Below are positions 13,001 to 23,095 of a stretch of 64,000 nt of DNA, piece after piece; positions within the stretch are counted from its first letter, which is position 1, and the number at the start of each line of letters is the position of its first letter. The position numbers and the translations under genes are program-made. Source of the DNA: Typhlomys cinereus (lineage: Eukaryota > Chordata > Mammalia > Rodentia > Platacanthomyidae); the NCBI GenBank assembly GCA_023101885.1, contig JALPQD010000513.1, forward strand, positions 930,001 to 994,000. Direction: 5' to 3'. Below the pieces are notes generated by a model, which ran no database searches, was not told the origin of the DNA, and saw only the letters and a list, made by a program, of their open reading frames with translations.

Positions 13001-16000
13001 TGGTTGAGTGAGGAGTTCAGGAAAATGAAGAAGAAGGAACCGGATGTGGGGGGTCAGCCTGGCTCTCAGCCCAGCCCAGTGCTGCCTCTTACTTAATTTG
13101 GAGACTGATTTGCTTCTTTCTTTACTGCTAAATGGATTCATCTGTGTGTGGAAGAACTAATGCTTCGAATTTCCATTTCTCTTCTGTGGAAGTGGAGGTG
13201 ATTCTGCCTTTTTTGGAAAGATTGGCCCAAGACACAAAGTAGATGTAAAATTGCTCGTAGGATTCAGCTCTTGCCGAGCATACCCAGTGCAAATATAGCA
13301 GGACCTGTGGTTCCCTCAGCAGGTGAGGCCTGCCACACGTGAGCTACTGATGACCGCTGTAGTGAGGGGCCAGCAGATCTCCAACCCTGGCTTGGACCAG
13401 AAGAGGAGGGCAGGTGTTGGAGGCCATTGGCCGCCTCAGCCCTGAACTGTGCAGAACAGATGGACATAGAGACAGTAACTCAGCGGCTGAGTGTGATAGC
13501 CCACTGGGGAGCCTGAGGCAGGGACATTGAATGTTTGAGGTTAGCACAGGCTATATATGTTTATACCCTATCCGTATAAGCTAGGAGGTTGGGGGGTGTG
13601 TAAAGACCTTGAGTCCTGCCCTATCCTTGACCCTCTTGGACCTTGCAATGCTCATGTGCTTGCCAGCAAGATTAGAGAACCCAGGCTGTCCATAGCAGCC
13701 ACTCGTTGACTCTAAATGAGCATCCCAAAGGTTGTCATGGAAACACAGTGGGCTTTTGCCTGTTCATTATGCAGAGCCTCTTTTTTTCTTTTCTTCTCTC
13801 TTTTTTTTTTTTTTTTTTTTTGTCCCTCCACTTCTCCCAGCCTTGGACTCTGCAGTGTGTGTAGTTTTGGTGGGGAGGTGCTGTAGTAGGTGTCCGTGAG
13901 ACCTTCAGTTACTGCAACACAGTTACTGCGCCTCACTCAGCCCCTGATTAAGGCTGCACTTCCTTCATCCGATAATCTGCTTTTCTGTGTCTCAAGGCAA
14001 AATTTTCAGCCACTTTCCACTTGAGTGGCCAGGCGCTCTGGAAGGGGCAGGGGAATGTGGTATGGAAAGTCCCTATGTTCCAGTACATTCTTGGCACGCC
14101 CACCTTCCAGGGCTTTACTTTCACCTTTACTTCTCAGTGGAGGGTCCACCCAGAGGAGCAGCAGCTTCTTCCCACCCACCCCACCAGGCCCTCATGCTTG
14201 CCAGAGGAAGAGGCGGGCACACTGGGGCTTGTGCTTCCCCCAGAAGGGAACGGGAGAAGCGTCTGCTGTGGTGAGAGGAGCGGGCTGAATCTGAAGTCCT
14301 CTTGGGGTTATGTGAGGCTGGCTGTGGGTTCCTTCTTCCTCCTTCCTCGTGGGTAGGCAAGCTGCGTACCAGTTCCTAGAAACGAGGAGCAGTGTGGTAG
14401 CCCAGGGCCATAGCTACAGCGTGACTCACCAGAGCAGCCCCTGCTGACGCACATGGCTGCCCTCTTACAAGGACCAACTGGGGGGTTCAGGACTCCCAGG
14501 GAGCTGTATGCCAGCTTGCCAGTGTGGGTGGTAGTGGCACAGCAGGCAAACATTGCCAAGCTAGAGGAGTTCTTGGGACTACCCTGGCGCATCCTGTGGG
14601 AGACTTCAGGCGCTTTGGTGGCAGAGAAGCCGCCACAGCCAGAAGGTTAAAAGTCCTTCCGGCAGGACTGAGTTGAAAATTCGGCCACACAAGTACATGT
14701 GCTCCGGGGTCTGTTGTCATCCACTTCAGTGTCTTTCTTAGACTCCGACAGCCCTTGGGCTGAGTGCCCTCCATGGGCAGATCCAGCCCAGTCCTGACTC
14801 ACACTCTGATATTTTCTTTTCCCAGAGGAGGAAAATTAGGTTGAGTGCGAACTCGACGCAGCAAGGGGCAGACCAGACCCCAGGAATCTGCGTCCCAAGC
14901 CCACTGTCCCTCCCCTGAGCTGTGCTCCCAGCTGCATAAGCCTCAGAGACCACAGAATGCATCTGTGGCCACAGCGGCCAAGGCACAAATCACAGAACAT
15001 TCCAGACCACAGGCCCAGGCGGTCCCATGTGTGGGACAGTGACATGGCAGACTGTGAGCTGGAGCAGTCCCCAAGTCGTTAAATGCAGATGACCCTGCTG
15101 ACCCATTGCCTGCAGGCCAGGGGTGCTTCTGCAGGGTGGCCTGCGAAAGAACTGGAGACTGAGGTTCCGCTGGGAACATAGAGGACAGACTTCCCTCGGT
15201 TCACACTAAGCCCTTATTGCAGAATTCCCTGAGGAAAATCACCCTCGGCCACACCCTGCTCCTCTGAGCCGCCCTCCTCTCCACCCTGGAGACTTCTTCC
15301 CGGCGGCCCTGAGGACCCTCTTGGAGCTCCCCTCACTGCTGTCCCCCGGCTGCCATGCCCAGCTGGCTGGCTGGACTAGTGCTGCGAGGGAGGAGGCACC
15401 CGTCCTCACTGGTCCTCACCGGTTCCACACTGAGCTTCCTAGAAAGGCTGCAAGCCCAAAGCCACCTGCCTGATGACTCCTGGAAAGGAGCGAATGCTTT
15501 TTTACACTGGGGCGGAGTCAGCTGGAGAACAGAGGAAGCGTCATTTGGGGTGGCACTGCCCAGAGACACAGCAGGCTGCTGTCAGTTCCGTGGCCCCTGG
15601 GAGCCAGCAAGCCCGGGCTTAGACCTTGTCCCCAGCACTCCGGCTGGTGCTCTTATGTAGGTCCCTTCACTTGTGGAACTTAGTGGTGCTGTCTGGAATG
15701 GGGTGGTGAGGAAGTCTCCCTCAGAGGATGGCGGAAGAGTAAGCGAAAGCCTCCACTCGGGTCTTGACGAAGAGTTAACTGATTCTCACTCTCGAGTATT
15801 GTGAAGCTGTTTTAGGGGAAATCGAGGCAAGTTGCAAGTTGTCCTGAGCCCTGAGCTGAACCCTCTGAGGATCAGCCGGAGCCCAGGTTCAGGAGAGGGA
15901 GCTGCTTTCCCTTGAGGAGAAGCCCAGTCGCTTCTGTGGAGGCCTAACGTGCCTGGCTCATACCTGGTGCCTCTAGATTTGCTCACTCTGCCTCCTGTTC

Positions 16001-19000
16001 CAGGACTCATCGGATAACCATCACCAACTTCTGCCTTGGAAAGCATCTTGTGAGTGAGGGGGATCTGCTGAAGGACCAGAGGGGGAGCCCTGCCTACATC
16101 AGTCCCGATGTGCTCAGCGGTATGTGTGGGTCGTGCTGCACGTGGCCATACTGCAGAGCAGCACACAGGGGGGCCAGCACGATGGCTCAGGGAGCAAAGG
16201 GTGCTGCTGCTAAAGCAGCCTGGTGACCTGCGTTCAGTCCCAGAAACTCACATGGCAGAAGGAGAGAGCAAGCTGTCCTCTGACCTCTGTGTGTACCATG
16301 GCACATGCACATGCCTCCCCACACCTCCATATATACATGCTCATGGTAAATTAATGTGAAAAAAATGTAAAAAGTAGGAAAATAAAAAGCACTCGGTGGA
16401 CTTTCTGGAACATGGCATGTAAGCTACAATTTTAAGAACTAGGAACTCAGCTGGATATGGCGATCCACATCTGTAGTCCCAGCACTTGGGAAGCAAAGGC
16501 CAAAGAGCTAAGGTTCTATGTCAGCCTGGGCTACAGAATGAGACTGTCTCATCTCCTCCCTCCCCTCAAAAAAAAAGTATAAGACCATGCAACTACCCTA
16601 TGGAAGACCAAGAGTGACTTCTGCAACCATCCTGGATCGGTTCTACCTCCTTTTTGCTTCCTTCTGGGATTTCCCAGGCTCTGCCCACCAGGGCCAGAAG
16701 TACAGCCGCTACCATTTCCGCCTGGTGTTTTTACGTGGGACCTGGGATCTGAACTCAGGACCTTCTATTGTGAGACAGAGCCTTAACCCCCTGAGCCATC
16801 TCTCCAGAGAGAGAACATGCATGCCGTGGTGCAGGTCAGAGAATGACTCAGGTCAGAGCTTTCCTTCTGCCATGCGGGCTGCTGGGGCAGGTTTATGCAG
16901 GTGCCTTGCTCACCGAACCTTCTCCCCAGTCCCATCTTCCTGCTTTCTTGTCACATGTATCTCAGCCCTCTCCTCCTCCCGCTCCTTCCCTGCAGACTTC
17001 TTCCTCTGCTCTCATAGTCTCCTTTCTACTTCGTGTCATATATATATGTATATATATTGAACTCCAGGTTCTCTATGTGACAGAAACCATGATACTTAGC
17101 GTTTGGAGTATGGTTTATTTCACTTAGCATGATGGTCTTCAGTCCCGTGTACTTTCCTGCAAATGCCATCATTTTATTCTTTATAACTAAATAAAACTTC
17201 ATTGAATATTTGTAGCACATTCGCTCCATTCTTCCCTCTGAGGATGGACTCGTTGATTTCATATTGGCTATTGCGAGTAGTACAGCTGGCTGCCATCTTT
17301 TATTCTGGAAGTCACAGTCAGTGCTGAAAACAGGCTGCCTCTCCAGAGGCCCATGCTCCCATGCCGCTGTGTGGACTGTTTCCTTCCCTGACCCCTTTCT
17401 AACCTCTTCTAAATTAAGGTCCCCATAAGACCTGGTCCCATAAGCAGCAGACACTCAGCCCACCCCTTGACACGGAGGATTCAGGGCACGCTGTAAAGTC
17501 ACCACACCCTGGCATATGCCTCTCCCTGCAGCAGCAGAGCCCACTTCCTACCAGGGGACAGTGTCCTAGAGGCTCTGTGACTTGCCACAAACACTGCAGT
17601 CCCTTGGAGGCCTCTCCCGAGCTGTGGCTTCTGCAGGAGACACAGAAATAGGACAGGAGGACTCCTGTGTGCCAGGGATAGCACTATGCCCCAGGTTAGG
17701 CATTTTGATTAGAGTCACACAGCCGCTGCTAGAGGCATCTGGGTTTCTCAAGTGACATCCTCTGTAACAGTCTCCCAAGCATTCCTGGGGTAACAGAGCC
17801 AGGTAGGTGCCTCTCTCCCTGAGCCTGCAAGGCAGGGTCTGGGACTGCGTGCATTTGCCTTGGGGCTGGCTCTGGTCAGGCCTCTTTCTGGGCATTGCAG
17901 AGAGGGTAACCTTTATGTACAGCCAGAGGCCTTGTGGCTCTCCCTGTTGCCAGGGCCTCTTGGGGATCTAGACTGCCATAGCTTCCTGGTACAGCAGCCA
18001 GGTATGTCAAGCAACTGGTAGGACAGTAGCTCTGAGAAGGCGAGTGTGGTCCTCGCATTTTGCTTTTGGGGTATGTATTGCTAATGGTGGATGGAGGGGC
18101 TTCCCGTCCAGCAGGGGAACATAGAGCTCGGCAGTCACCTGCTGTGCGTTTCAGATGACGGCTGTTTCCCCACTGTCATGTAGTTGCTCGGGGCACCAGA
18201 GTCAGGTCCGGCTCCAGGGGTTCACAGGCTGGCAAGCCAGGTGGCACCACAGAACAGCAAGCATGGTGCTGGGGTACAGGGGAGGTCCCTGTGTACCCAG
18301 AGGCTTAGAAGACTGCACTGCACTTACTGTGGGAGGAAGAGAGTTAAGAGACTGAAGCAAGGCTGCAATGTCACGCTGGCGTGTGTCCTCTGTCCCCAGG
18401 CCGGCCGTACCGGGGCAAACCCAGCGACATGTGGGCCCTGGGCGTGGTGCTCTTCACCATGCTGTACGGCCAGTTCCCCTTCTACGACAGCATCCCGCAG
18501 GAGCTCTTCCGCAAGATCAAGGCCGCCGAGTACACCATTCCCGAGTGAGTGTTGCCTCTTTGGAGGGGACCAGCCACCCCCGAGCTCTTGGGGAGGGAGC
18601 TGTAGTTGCCGTAGCCCTGGAGCCTGGAGCTCGGGGTCCGAGACCAGCTGCACCACCGCTGAGTCTCCTTTTCCTTCCCTGGCTAGGGATGGGCGGGTCT
18701 CTGAAAACACCGTGTGTCTCATCCGGAAGCTGCTGGTCCTCGACCCCCAGCAGCGCCTGGCCGCCACCGACGTCCTGGAGGCTCTCAGCGCCATCATTGC
18801 CTCGTGGTACGTGGGGCGCGAGGCAGGTGCTCGGAGGCCCTGCCACCCGGAGGGGAGGGGCAGCCTGTCCTCTGCTGGACCGGCGCTGCACATCTCCAAG
18901 GGCAGGAGTGGGAGGGTACACGGGGGCTCGAGAAGACGAGGCTCCGCCCCGGTGACGGGCAGGCCCGAGCTGCTGGACGCGGCCGGAGGCGGAGCCCGTC

Positions 19001-20124
19001 CAACCTGGTGCGCGCCCCGCCCCGCAGGCAGTCCCTGTCCTCTCTGAGCGGCCCCTTGCAAGTGGTTCCCGACATAGACGACCAGATGAGCAGCGCCGAC
19101 AGCTCCCAGGAGGTGAGTGGGCCACAGTGCAGCCGCCCTGCCCCTCTCGCCTGCCCCTTCCAGCGCGACTGACACTTCTCTGCGCCTCTGACTCACTGGT
19201 TCTCTCTCACCCTTCCTGCTTTTCATTTTTCAGATGATTCACTTGTCCCTGTTTTCCCTCCTCCCCTTCCCTCCGCAGAGAAAGTGCTGGGCCTGGGCGG
19301 GGAGGAGCGGAGCCGGCGGTAGCCAGGCAAGTGGTCTCAGGGCGCCCCCTGCAGGGAGAGCTGGGCTGAGCTCAGGACCTTCCCCTCGGGCCTTGAAAAG
19401 GACCCTGGTCCAGCAGCTCTCCCGCTCCCAGCCTTCCCTGGCACTTACCGAGGGGGAGCCTGAGGGTCAGAGAGTGAAATGATGTCCCCAAAGTCACATG
19501 CTTGGAAGTAGGAAAGCCAAGCCATGAAGCCAGAGTCAGATTCCAAAGCCTGCCTTCCGCTGCTACTAGTGCAGGGACCTGCCGGTGCCCGGGAGAGCAG
19601 CTTGGGGACTTTGGGGGATGGGGAATAATGAGCACCTCAGACGCCACAGTGACTCTGGAGTAACTGGCTCAGAGAATCTCTGTGGAGAGACACAACCAGC
19701 CCCCGTGGGAGGATGCTAACGTGACTCCCCGTGGGTGAGGATGCTCATGTGACTCTCCCAGGTCAGAGAGAGGAGAGAGCTCCTGGTCACAGCACCTGTG
19801 TGGGCTCCAGGTAGGGCCAGCAAGATGAGGTCGAGATGCTGGGCAGCCCCAGGGCGCCCGCCTCACCCTTGTGCCGTCTGTACCATGCATCTCTTGGCCT
19901 CACAGGCGAAGGTGACGGAGGAATGCTCCCAGTATGAGTTCGAGAACTACATGCGACAGCAGCTGCTGCTGGCCGAGGAGAAGAGCTCCATCCACGAAGC
20001 CCGGAGCTGGGTGCCCAAGCGGCAGTTTGGCAGTGTGCCACCAGTGCGTCGCCTGGGTCATGACGCACAGCCCATGACCTCCTTGGACACAGCCATCCTG
20101 GCACAGCGCTACCTACGGAAGTAG
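6633..20124 (+). CDS. STK40: STK40, serine/threonine kinase 40 (pseudokinase), 10 coding exons
   Basis: Spliced product of 435 residues, the length I recall for the human protein and near-identical to it. Coding exons: 6633-6744, 8147-8232, 8752-8895, 11186-11413, 12086-12138, 16004-16119, 18400-18544, 18687-18806, 19028-19112 and 19906-20124. They total 1308 nt, with every phase consistent and GT-AG introns throughout. The kinase-like domain spans about residues 35-332. It keeps HRDLKLGN (195-202), but the DFG triad reads NFC (216-218) and the APE-like segment reads SPD, so metal and ATP binding are expected to be lost. STK40 is described as a pseudokinase that binds the ubiquitin ligase COP1; the acidic VVPD tetrapeptide at 347-350 resembles Tribbles-type COP1 motifs (my inference). 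It has been linked to NF-kB/p53 signalling, and to glycogen metabolism and differentiation. Start chosen: the ATG at 6633, 8 nt after the exon's acceptor, which gives the MKRRASDRGAG N-terminus. The 5' non-coding exon lies left of the window. Confidence 0.97.
6745..8146 (+). other. STK40: STK40 intron between coding exons 1 and 2
   Basis: GT-AG intron of about 1.4 kb. I saw no confidently recognisable repeat or exon in it. The moderately long open frames here on both strands show no protein-like composition. Confidence 0.7.
8147..8232 (+). CDS. STK40: STK40 coding exon 2
   Basis: Acceptor tgtcgtag; donor gtaagc after CTGAAG. Encodes PRLGNSPVPSIVQCLARK then DGTDDFYQLK, the glycine-loop and VAIK-equivalent region of the kinase-like fold. 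The Lys at the exon end sits at the VAIK position. Confidence 0.96.
8233..8751 (+). other. STK40: STK40 intron between coding exons 2 and 3
   Basis: GT-AG intron of about 0.5 kb. Its first half is an old short B2-like SINE (8250-8430). The rest holds nothing recognisable. Confidence 0.7.
8250..8430 (+). repeat. Short B2-like SINE
   Basis: tRNA-like head with a degenerate B box (cttgagttcattcgc), then a body with ggaacccatgtggtggatgg and the cttccagaagtt segment, ending in an A-rich tail. The body resembles classical B2 more than the long family elsewhere in the window. Confidence 0.6.
8752..8895 (+). CDS. STK40: STK40 coding exon 3
   Basis: Acceptor cttccctaaag; donor gtgagt after CTCTTCCAG. 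Encodes ILTLEERGEQGVESQEE through VVHHHGLFQ, including the helix C region. Length is 144 nt, in phase. Confidence 0.97.
9121..9142. repeat. Poly-T run
   Basis: Uninterrupted run of about 22 T in an STK40 intron. Probably the remains of a reverse SINE tail. Confidence 0.85.
9724..9815 (+). repeat. B2-like SINE head (truncated)
   Basis: gggactggagcaatagctta, gtgggtaagagtacttgctg and gaggacctgagttcagatcc form an A box and B box. It stops after about 90 nt where the next SINE begins. Confidence 0.7.
9818..10060 (+). repeat. Long B2-superfamily SINE with CA tail
   Basis: Head ggactggagagatggctcag, B box gtcctgagttcagatacc, body with aaaatccaagagcaaagcc and ggtagaagcaatgc, then ctccacaggga and a long CA array (about 10015-10058). 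Confidence 0.9.
10015..10058. repeat. CA microsatellite
   Basis: Roughly 21-22 uninterrupted CA units, placed exactly at the 3' end of the preceding SINE. Probably expanded from its CA-rich tail. Confidence 0.95.
10085..10205 (+). repeat. B1-like SINE
   Basis: ccgtgtgtggccatgtgtaat, aatcccagcgtcgtgggagg and cagagataggagc in B1 order. Confidence 0.6.
11186..11413 (+). CDS. STK40: STK40 coding exon 4
   Basis: Acceptor gcctcccag; donor gtgggg after CATCAG. The largest coding exon (228 nt), covering the hinge and N-lobe/C-lobe transition. It encodes DRTCEIVEDTESSRMVKK through VVRVVEALHQ, with CLVLDCLCAHDFSDK as the hinge and following helix. Confidence 0.97.
11414..12085 (+). other. STK40: STK40 intron between coding exons 4 and 5
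   Basis: About 0.7 kb, GT-AG. I see no repeat or regulatory signal that can be supported. Confidence 0.65.
12086..12138 (+). CDS. STK40: STK40 coding exon 5 (HRD loop)
   Basis: Acceptor ttggttttcag; donor gtaaga. This 53-nt exon encodes KNIVHRDLKLGNMVLNK plus two bases of an Arg codon. It carries the catalytic-loop HRD with the Asp retained at residue 197. Confidence 0.96.
12139..16003 (+). other. STK40: STK40 intron between coding exons 5 and 6
   Basis: The longest STK40 intron in view (3.9 kb). Contains a B1-like fragment (about 13470-13570) and a T-rich run (13797-13822). Several open frames of up to 167 codons exist, but none resembles a known protein and none has splice-site support. 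Confidence 0.7.
13470..13570 (+). repeat. Degenerate B1-like SINE fragment
   Basis: Shows the order ggctgagtgtgatagccca, gagcctgaggcagg and ttagcacaggct expected of B1, but is strongly diverged. Confidence 0.4.
16004..16119 (+). CDS. STK40: STK40 coding exon 6 (degenerate DFG)
   Basis: Acceptor cctgttccag; donor gtatgt. Encodes THRITITNFCLGKHLVSEG through YISPDVLS. The DFG position is NFC and the APE-like motif is SPD. This is the sequence basis for calling the protein a pseudokinase. Confidence 0.97.
16167..16390 (+). repeat. Short B2-like SINE
   Basis: Head ccagcacgatggctcaggg with A box, B box gcgttcagtcccag, then a body with aactcacatggcagaagg and ctgtcctctgacc, and an A-rich tail. This is the B2-type body, unlike the long family. 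Confidence 0.7.
16449..16580 (+). repeat. B1-like SINE
   Basis: ctggatatggcgatccaca, tgtagtcccagcacttggga, cagcctgggctacagaatg, and an A run before 16578, in the B1 order. Confidence 0.75.
16585..16808 (-). repeat. Long B2-superfamily SINE
   Basis: Reverse-oriented copy ending in ccctgagccatctctccag, the complement of the ctggagagatggctcaggg head. The body carries the family's ctgggatttcccaggctctg block. The CA tail is missing. Confidence 0.85.
17035..17290 (-). mobile_element. L1 3'-region fragment
   Basis: Antisense of typical L1 3'-end sequence: tggtttatttcacttagcatgatg, then tttataactaaataaaactt, then a segment like the usual ggctattgtgaatag motif (ggctattgcgagtag). Heavily truncated and without coding capacity. 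Confidence 0.6.
18400..18544 (+). CDS. STK40: STK40 coding exon 7
   Basis: Acceptor ctgtccccag; donor gtgagt. Encodes RPYRGKPSDMWALGVVLF and the PFYDSIPQELFRKI segment. DMWALG is the conserved alpha-F motif. The reading frame stays open into the intron, but the donor is strong. Confidence 0.97.
18545..18686 (+). other. STK40: Short STK40 intron
   Basis: 142-nt GT-AG intron. An open frame crosses it in one phase, so intron retention would not at once create a stop in that phase. I regard the long frame as incidental. Confidence 0.85.
18687..18806 (+). CDS. STK40: STK40 coding exon 8
   Basis: Acceptor tccctggctag; donor gtacgt. Encodes DGRVSENTVCLIRKLL then DPQQRLAATDVLEALSAI, the C-terminal kinase helices. 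DPQQRL matches the usual D-x-x-x-R motif of subdomain XI. Confidence 0.97.
19028..19112 (+). CDS. STK40: STK40 coding exon 9 (VP motif)
   Basis: Acceptor cgccccgcag; donor gtgagt. Encodes QSLSSLSGPLQVVPDI and DDQMSSADSSQE. The VPD within an acidic context is the candidate COP1 WD40-binding motif. Confidence 0.96.
19113..19905 (+). other. STK40: STK40 last intron
   Basis: 0.8 kb GT-AG intron. Contains a reverse MIR-like element (about 19440-19565), with gcctgagggtcagagagtga and ccccaaagtcacatgc as recognisable MIR core parts. Nothing else supported. Confidence 0.7.
19440..19565 (-). repeat. MIR-like SINE fragment
   Basis: The complement of the MIR core is recognisable (gggtcagagagtgaaatgat, then ccaaagtcacatgcttggaa, then ccagagtcagattcc). 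Old and diverged. Confidence 0.5.
19906..20124 (+). CDS. STK40: STK40 terminal coding exon
   Basis: Acceptor tggcctcacag. Encodes AKVTEECSQYEFENYMRQ through AILAQRYLRK, ending at TAG 20122-20124. This C-terminal tail lies outside the kinase fold and is highly conserved relative to human. Confidence 0.97.
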   Translation, partial: AKVTEECSQYEFENYMRQQLLLAEEKSSIHEARSWVPKRQFGSVPPVRRLGHDAQPMTSLDTAILAQRYLRK

Positions 20125-21359
20125 TGCCCTCAACAGGGCATCAGCCCCAGCACCGCCTCTCAGCCCACCCGAGGCCTGGCCGTCGGGGCTGGGCCCCGTA
20201 GTGCTGGACTCTCCCAGGCTGCAGCAGGGACAGGGCAGGACAGGGACAGCCCAGGTCACGGTGGGGTCAGCAGAGGTACCACAAAGCTACCTTTTGGGAT
20301 GATTGCTTGATTGTTTGGTTTTTTAATCTGCTTCTAATCATGACATTTTAATCTACCTCTGTCTCTAACCGTGCTGTCTCTGGACTGAGTGCTGGGAGGA
20401 GAAGGGGGCCGACCTGCTTGTGGCCCAGGCCCTGGCATCGCCACCGCCTGGGCCAGGCTGCTGCTCCCCACAGTCCAAATAAGCTGAACATGCAGCTTGC
20501 TGCTGGTCCCCCAGTGAGCACCCCTCCTGCCATCCATGCTGCCCCCCTCCTGACTCTGGCCTCAGTCCAAGCTTTGGAACACTTTCACCTCATCTTCTGC
20601 CCAATTCAAATATATTTATTTTTTTACTGAAACCAATTTCTTTCCCATCTGTAGGCTCAGCCCATGGTTAACTCCCTGCTCCCGGCCTGGCTGGACAGCA
20701 GGGCCCACGTCTACAGTGGGCTTCTTCCTTGCCAGCCCGTCCTCGCTCCACTCTCTCTCCGGTGATGGGAGCCTTTCCAGACTTGGCTCTTCCTCTGTCT
20801 CAGTAGCTTCTCTGAGGTGCTGCACATACGCATCAGCCCACCTCCTCCTCTGTCCTTCACGTGGTACCCAGTAACATGGACACAGAGTGAAGGGAGCTGC
20901 GGCCAGCTGTGGGGGTGCTCTGGGCTGTTGGGGACGCGCCTCTCGCTTGCAGTCTCTCTCCTCCACGCTCCTTGTGCCAGAGACACTCCCACTCTGTCTC
21001 AAAGTAGAGGTGGTCTCTCCCTCAGCAGAGCCAAATCGGGTGAGAGACTTGGGGGGAAAGTTGGTAGGGTCAGGAGCCCACTTGTCTGGCTTGAGAACAG
21101 CCCTGCTGCCCTTTTTGAGCCGAGATTTTGAAGTTGATGCCTATCTTGCCAGAAATGCTGTTCTCACCAGAATGCCCTCTAACCTTGGACTTGGCCCATG
21201 CAGTACCAAGCAGTACCTGTCCCTGGCAGCCTGTGTCCCATGCACTCTGAGAGGCCAAACATCCCTCCAAGCAGCCCTAAGCCCTTCTTGCCTCTTCTCG
21301 CTCCCCACTGGGGAGGCTACTGTGTCTCCCAAAGTGTGAGCTGTCCCCCTTCTAAGGCT

Positions 21360-21440
21360 GACTCACTGTGAGTGACCTTGGGCAAGTTCCCAAACCTCCT
21401 TGTGCCTCAGTTTCCCCATCTGGAAAAAATGGGGCCACCT
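21360..21440 (+). repeat. MIR core inside the STK40 3'UTR
   Basis: gtgaccttgggcaagttccc followed by ctcagtttccccatctgg and aaatgggg is the canonical MIR core. It would be carried in the mature mRNA. Confidence 0.7.
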
Positions 21441-22031
21441 CTTGCCAGCAGTAGCAGGGCCGCCCATGCCCCTTCCTCCCCATACCCCATCCAGCACTGG
21501 GCACCTTGTGCCTGTCTCAGTGGGTCTGTGGGAGCCCACTCGAGCCCAACACTTACCCCAGCATTCACTCCGCCTCTGGCTCAGCTCTCCAGCTCCTGAG
21601 AGCCGGGGTACGGTGCTGGGGGGAGGGGCTCTTTTCTATATTTATTTGATAAAGCAAAGTCTCCCAAGGGAGCAGAAATGCAGTCAGCTCCTTCAGTGAG
21701 GCTGTGAGGGCTGGCCGGCCCCCCCTCCTGGGGGGAGCCCCTGCCCAGCCTTTGGGCCTGCTTTCCATGTGTGGTCTTTGCCCTCCTGTTCAAAGCAATA
21801 CCCTCAGGTCTGCAGAGCCCATCGGACAGCTCGGGTCCCTCTGAGGTCAGGCCTGGCTCTGATGGCGTTCCTGGCGACGCAGATCGAGAGGAGGTTGGCT
21901 CTGCCCTCACTGGTGTCACACACTGAGAGAAGTCCTATTGTAAAGAAAAAAACAAAAATGGAAAAAGTCACAAAAAAGTTTGTATAAAGACGTATTTTTG
22001 TACTACATGAGGACTCTTCCTGCATGTCAGC

Positions 22032-22037
22032 AATAAA
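22032..22037 (+). terminator. STK40: STK40 polyadenylation signal
   Basis: AATAAA in the context tcagcaataaaatttcctg, about 1.9 kb after the stop codon, followed by G/T-containing sequence. Best candidate for the gene's distal cleavage signal. Confidence 0.8.
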
Positions 22038-22979
22038 ATTTCCTGATCTGGAGCCACCACGGCCTTAGTGTCTGTTCTTCCTCCACCCCAGCTCTGTCCC
22101 TCCATCTCTGGCCTCATCCTGCCCATCCATCGCTCCCACCCTAGCCAGGCAGGGCCTGGTCAGCCCAGCCTCCAGTCAGCGGGCGGCACGGCCTTGCTGT
22201 TCTGGATGTTGTGAATGGAGAGGGGACACAGAATGACCTGCACTCGTCCTCCCGCTGTGCTCTGCTGCAGCCACGCCCCTGCCCTGTGCAGGAGGAGGGT
22301 CTCCGCCTCTGCAGCTGGAGAGCAGGATACCCTCTACCAGGCCGTGTCTCAGCAGAGCCTGCTGTGCGCCCACATGCCTGCTCAGGCAGCCCTGGGAAGG
22401 AGCTGCCAGGCTTGGCCTTTTCCTGTACTGCCCTCCCCTCCACGGAAGCTCGGGGGTGCCTTCCTTCCTTCTTCCTTCCGCTGCCTAAGTTTAGACCAGA
22501 TTGAACTTGCCAGTGAAGCCCAGAAACCACTTCCCAGTGAAGGGTGAGGTAGCCCAGACCCTCTCCCTGCCCACTCTCATCCCCTCCAGGCAGGGAAAGA
22601 GCAGAGGCCAAACAAATGGAGCCCCTGCCCTTCCCGACCCTGCCCCCACTGTGCATTGTACACTGAACCTCTATCTTATTAGTCCCAGATACACTACTAA
22701 GAGGTTCCCTGTTTCAAACCCATCACTGCCAGCCCCTGGCCTGATGGCCATTCATAGCCTCCCCGTTCCTCCACTGGATCCGGATCAGCGTCTGCAGGAT
22801 TCACATCTGTGGAGCACCTGAACATGTCAGGTGGGCGTTCCTGTGTTCCAAGCAGCAAGGGAGTGTCTAGCTCCACCCCATCCGCACCCCTTAGAACGCT
22901 CCTGGCCCCCACTTGCTGCTCTGAACGGCCTGATTGATCTGGACCTGGACTGATTATTCTTTGCTGACATTTTGCTTAT

Positions 22980-23095
22980 TGTTTGGCTTGAATCAGTCTT
23001 GCTACATAGCCCAGGCCATCTTTGAACTCAAAATCGTCCCTTTTCAGCCTCCTGAGTTCTGGGGTTATAGATGCCACCACAGTCTGCTTTTACGC
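22980..23095 (-). repeat. B1-like SINE
   Basis: cttgctacatagcccaggcc, ctttgaactcaaaatcgtcc and gcctcctgagttctggggtt are the reverse complement of the B1 order. Confidence 0.65.

Larger units (their letters stand above)
16120..18399 (+). other. STK40: STK40 intron between coding exons 6 and 7
   Basis: 2.3 kb, mostly repeats in its first half: a short B2-like SINE, a B1-like SINE, a long B2-like SINE on the - strand, then an L1 3'-end fragment. From about 17300 to 18399 I recognise nothing. Confidence 0.75.
20125..22053 (+). other. STK40: STK40 3'UTR
   Basis: About 1.9 kb from the stop codon to just past AATAAA at 22032-22037. No competing gene is visible. It contains an MIR core (21360-21440). 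The last 150 nt are AT-rich, with gtataaagacgtatttttgtac shortly before the signal. The end is inferred from the hexamer and not from transcript data. Confidence 0.8.

Noticed and set aside
12638..13141. 167-codon minus-strand open frame in an STK40 intron
   Set aside because: No similarity that I can recognise, no splice or promoter context, and ordinary intronic composition.
18184..19047. 287-codon plus-strand open frame spanning STK40 exons
   Set aside because: Reads exon 8 of STK40 in frame but runs through introns on either side. Strong splice sites and conservation support splicing instead. The 300-codon frame on the opposite strand (18324-19226) is a GC-rich shadow.
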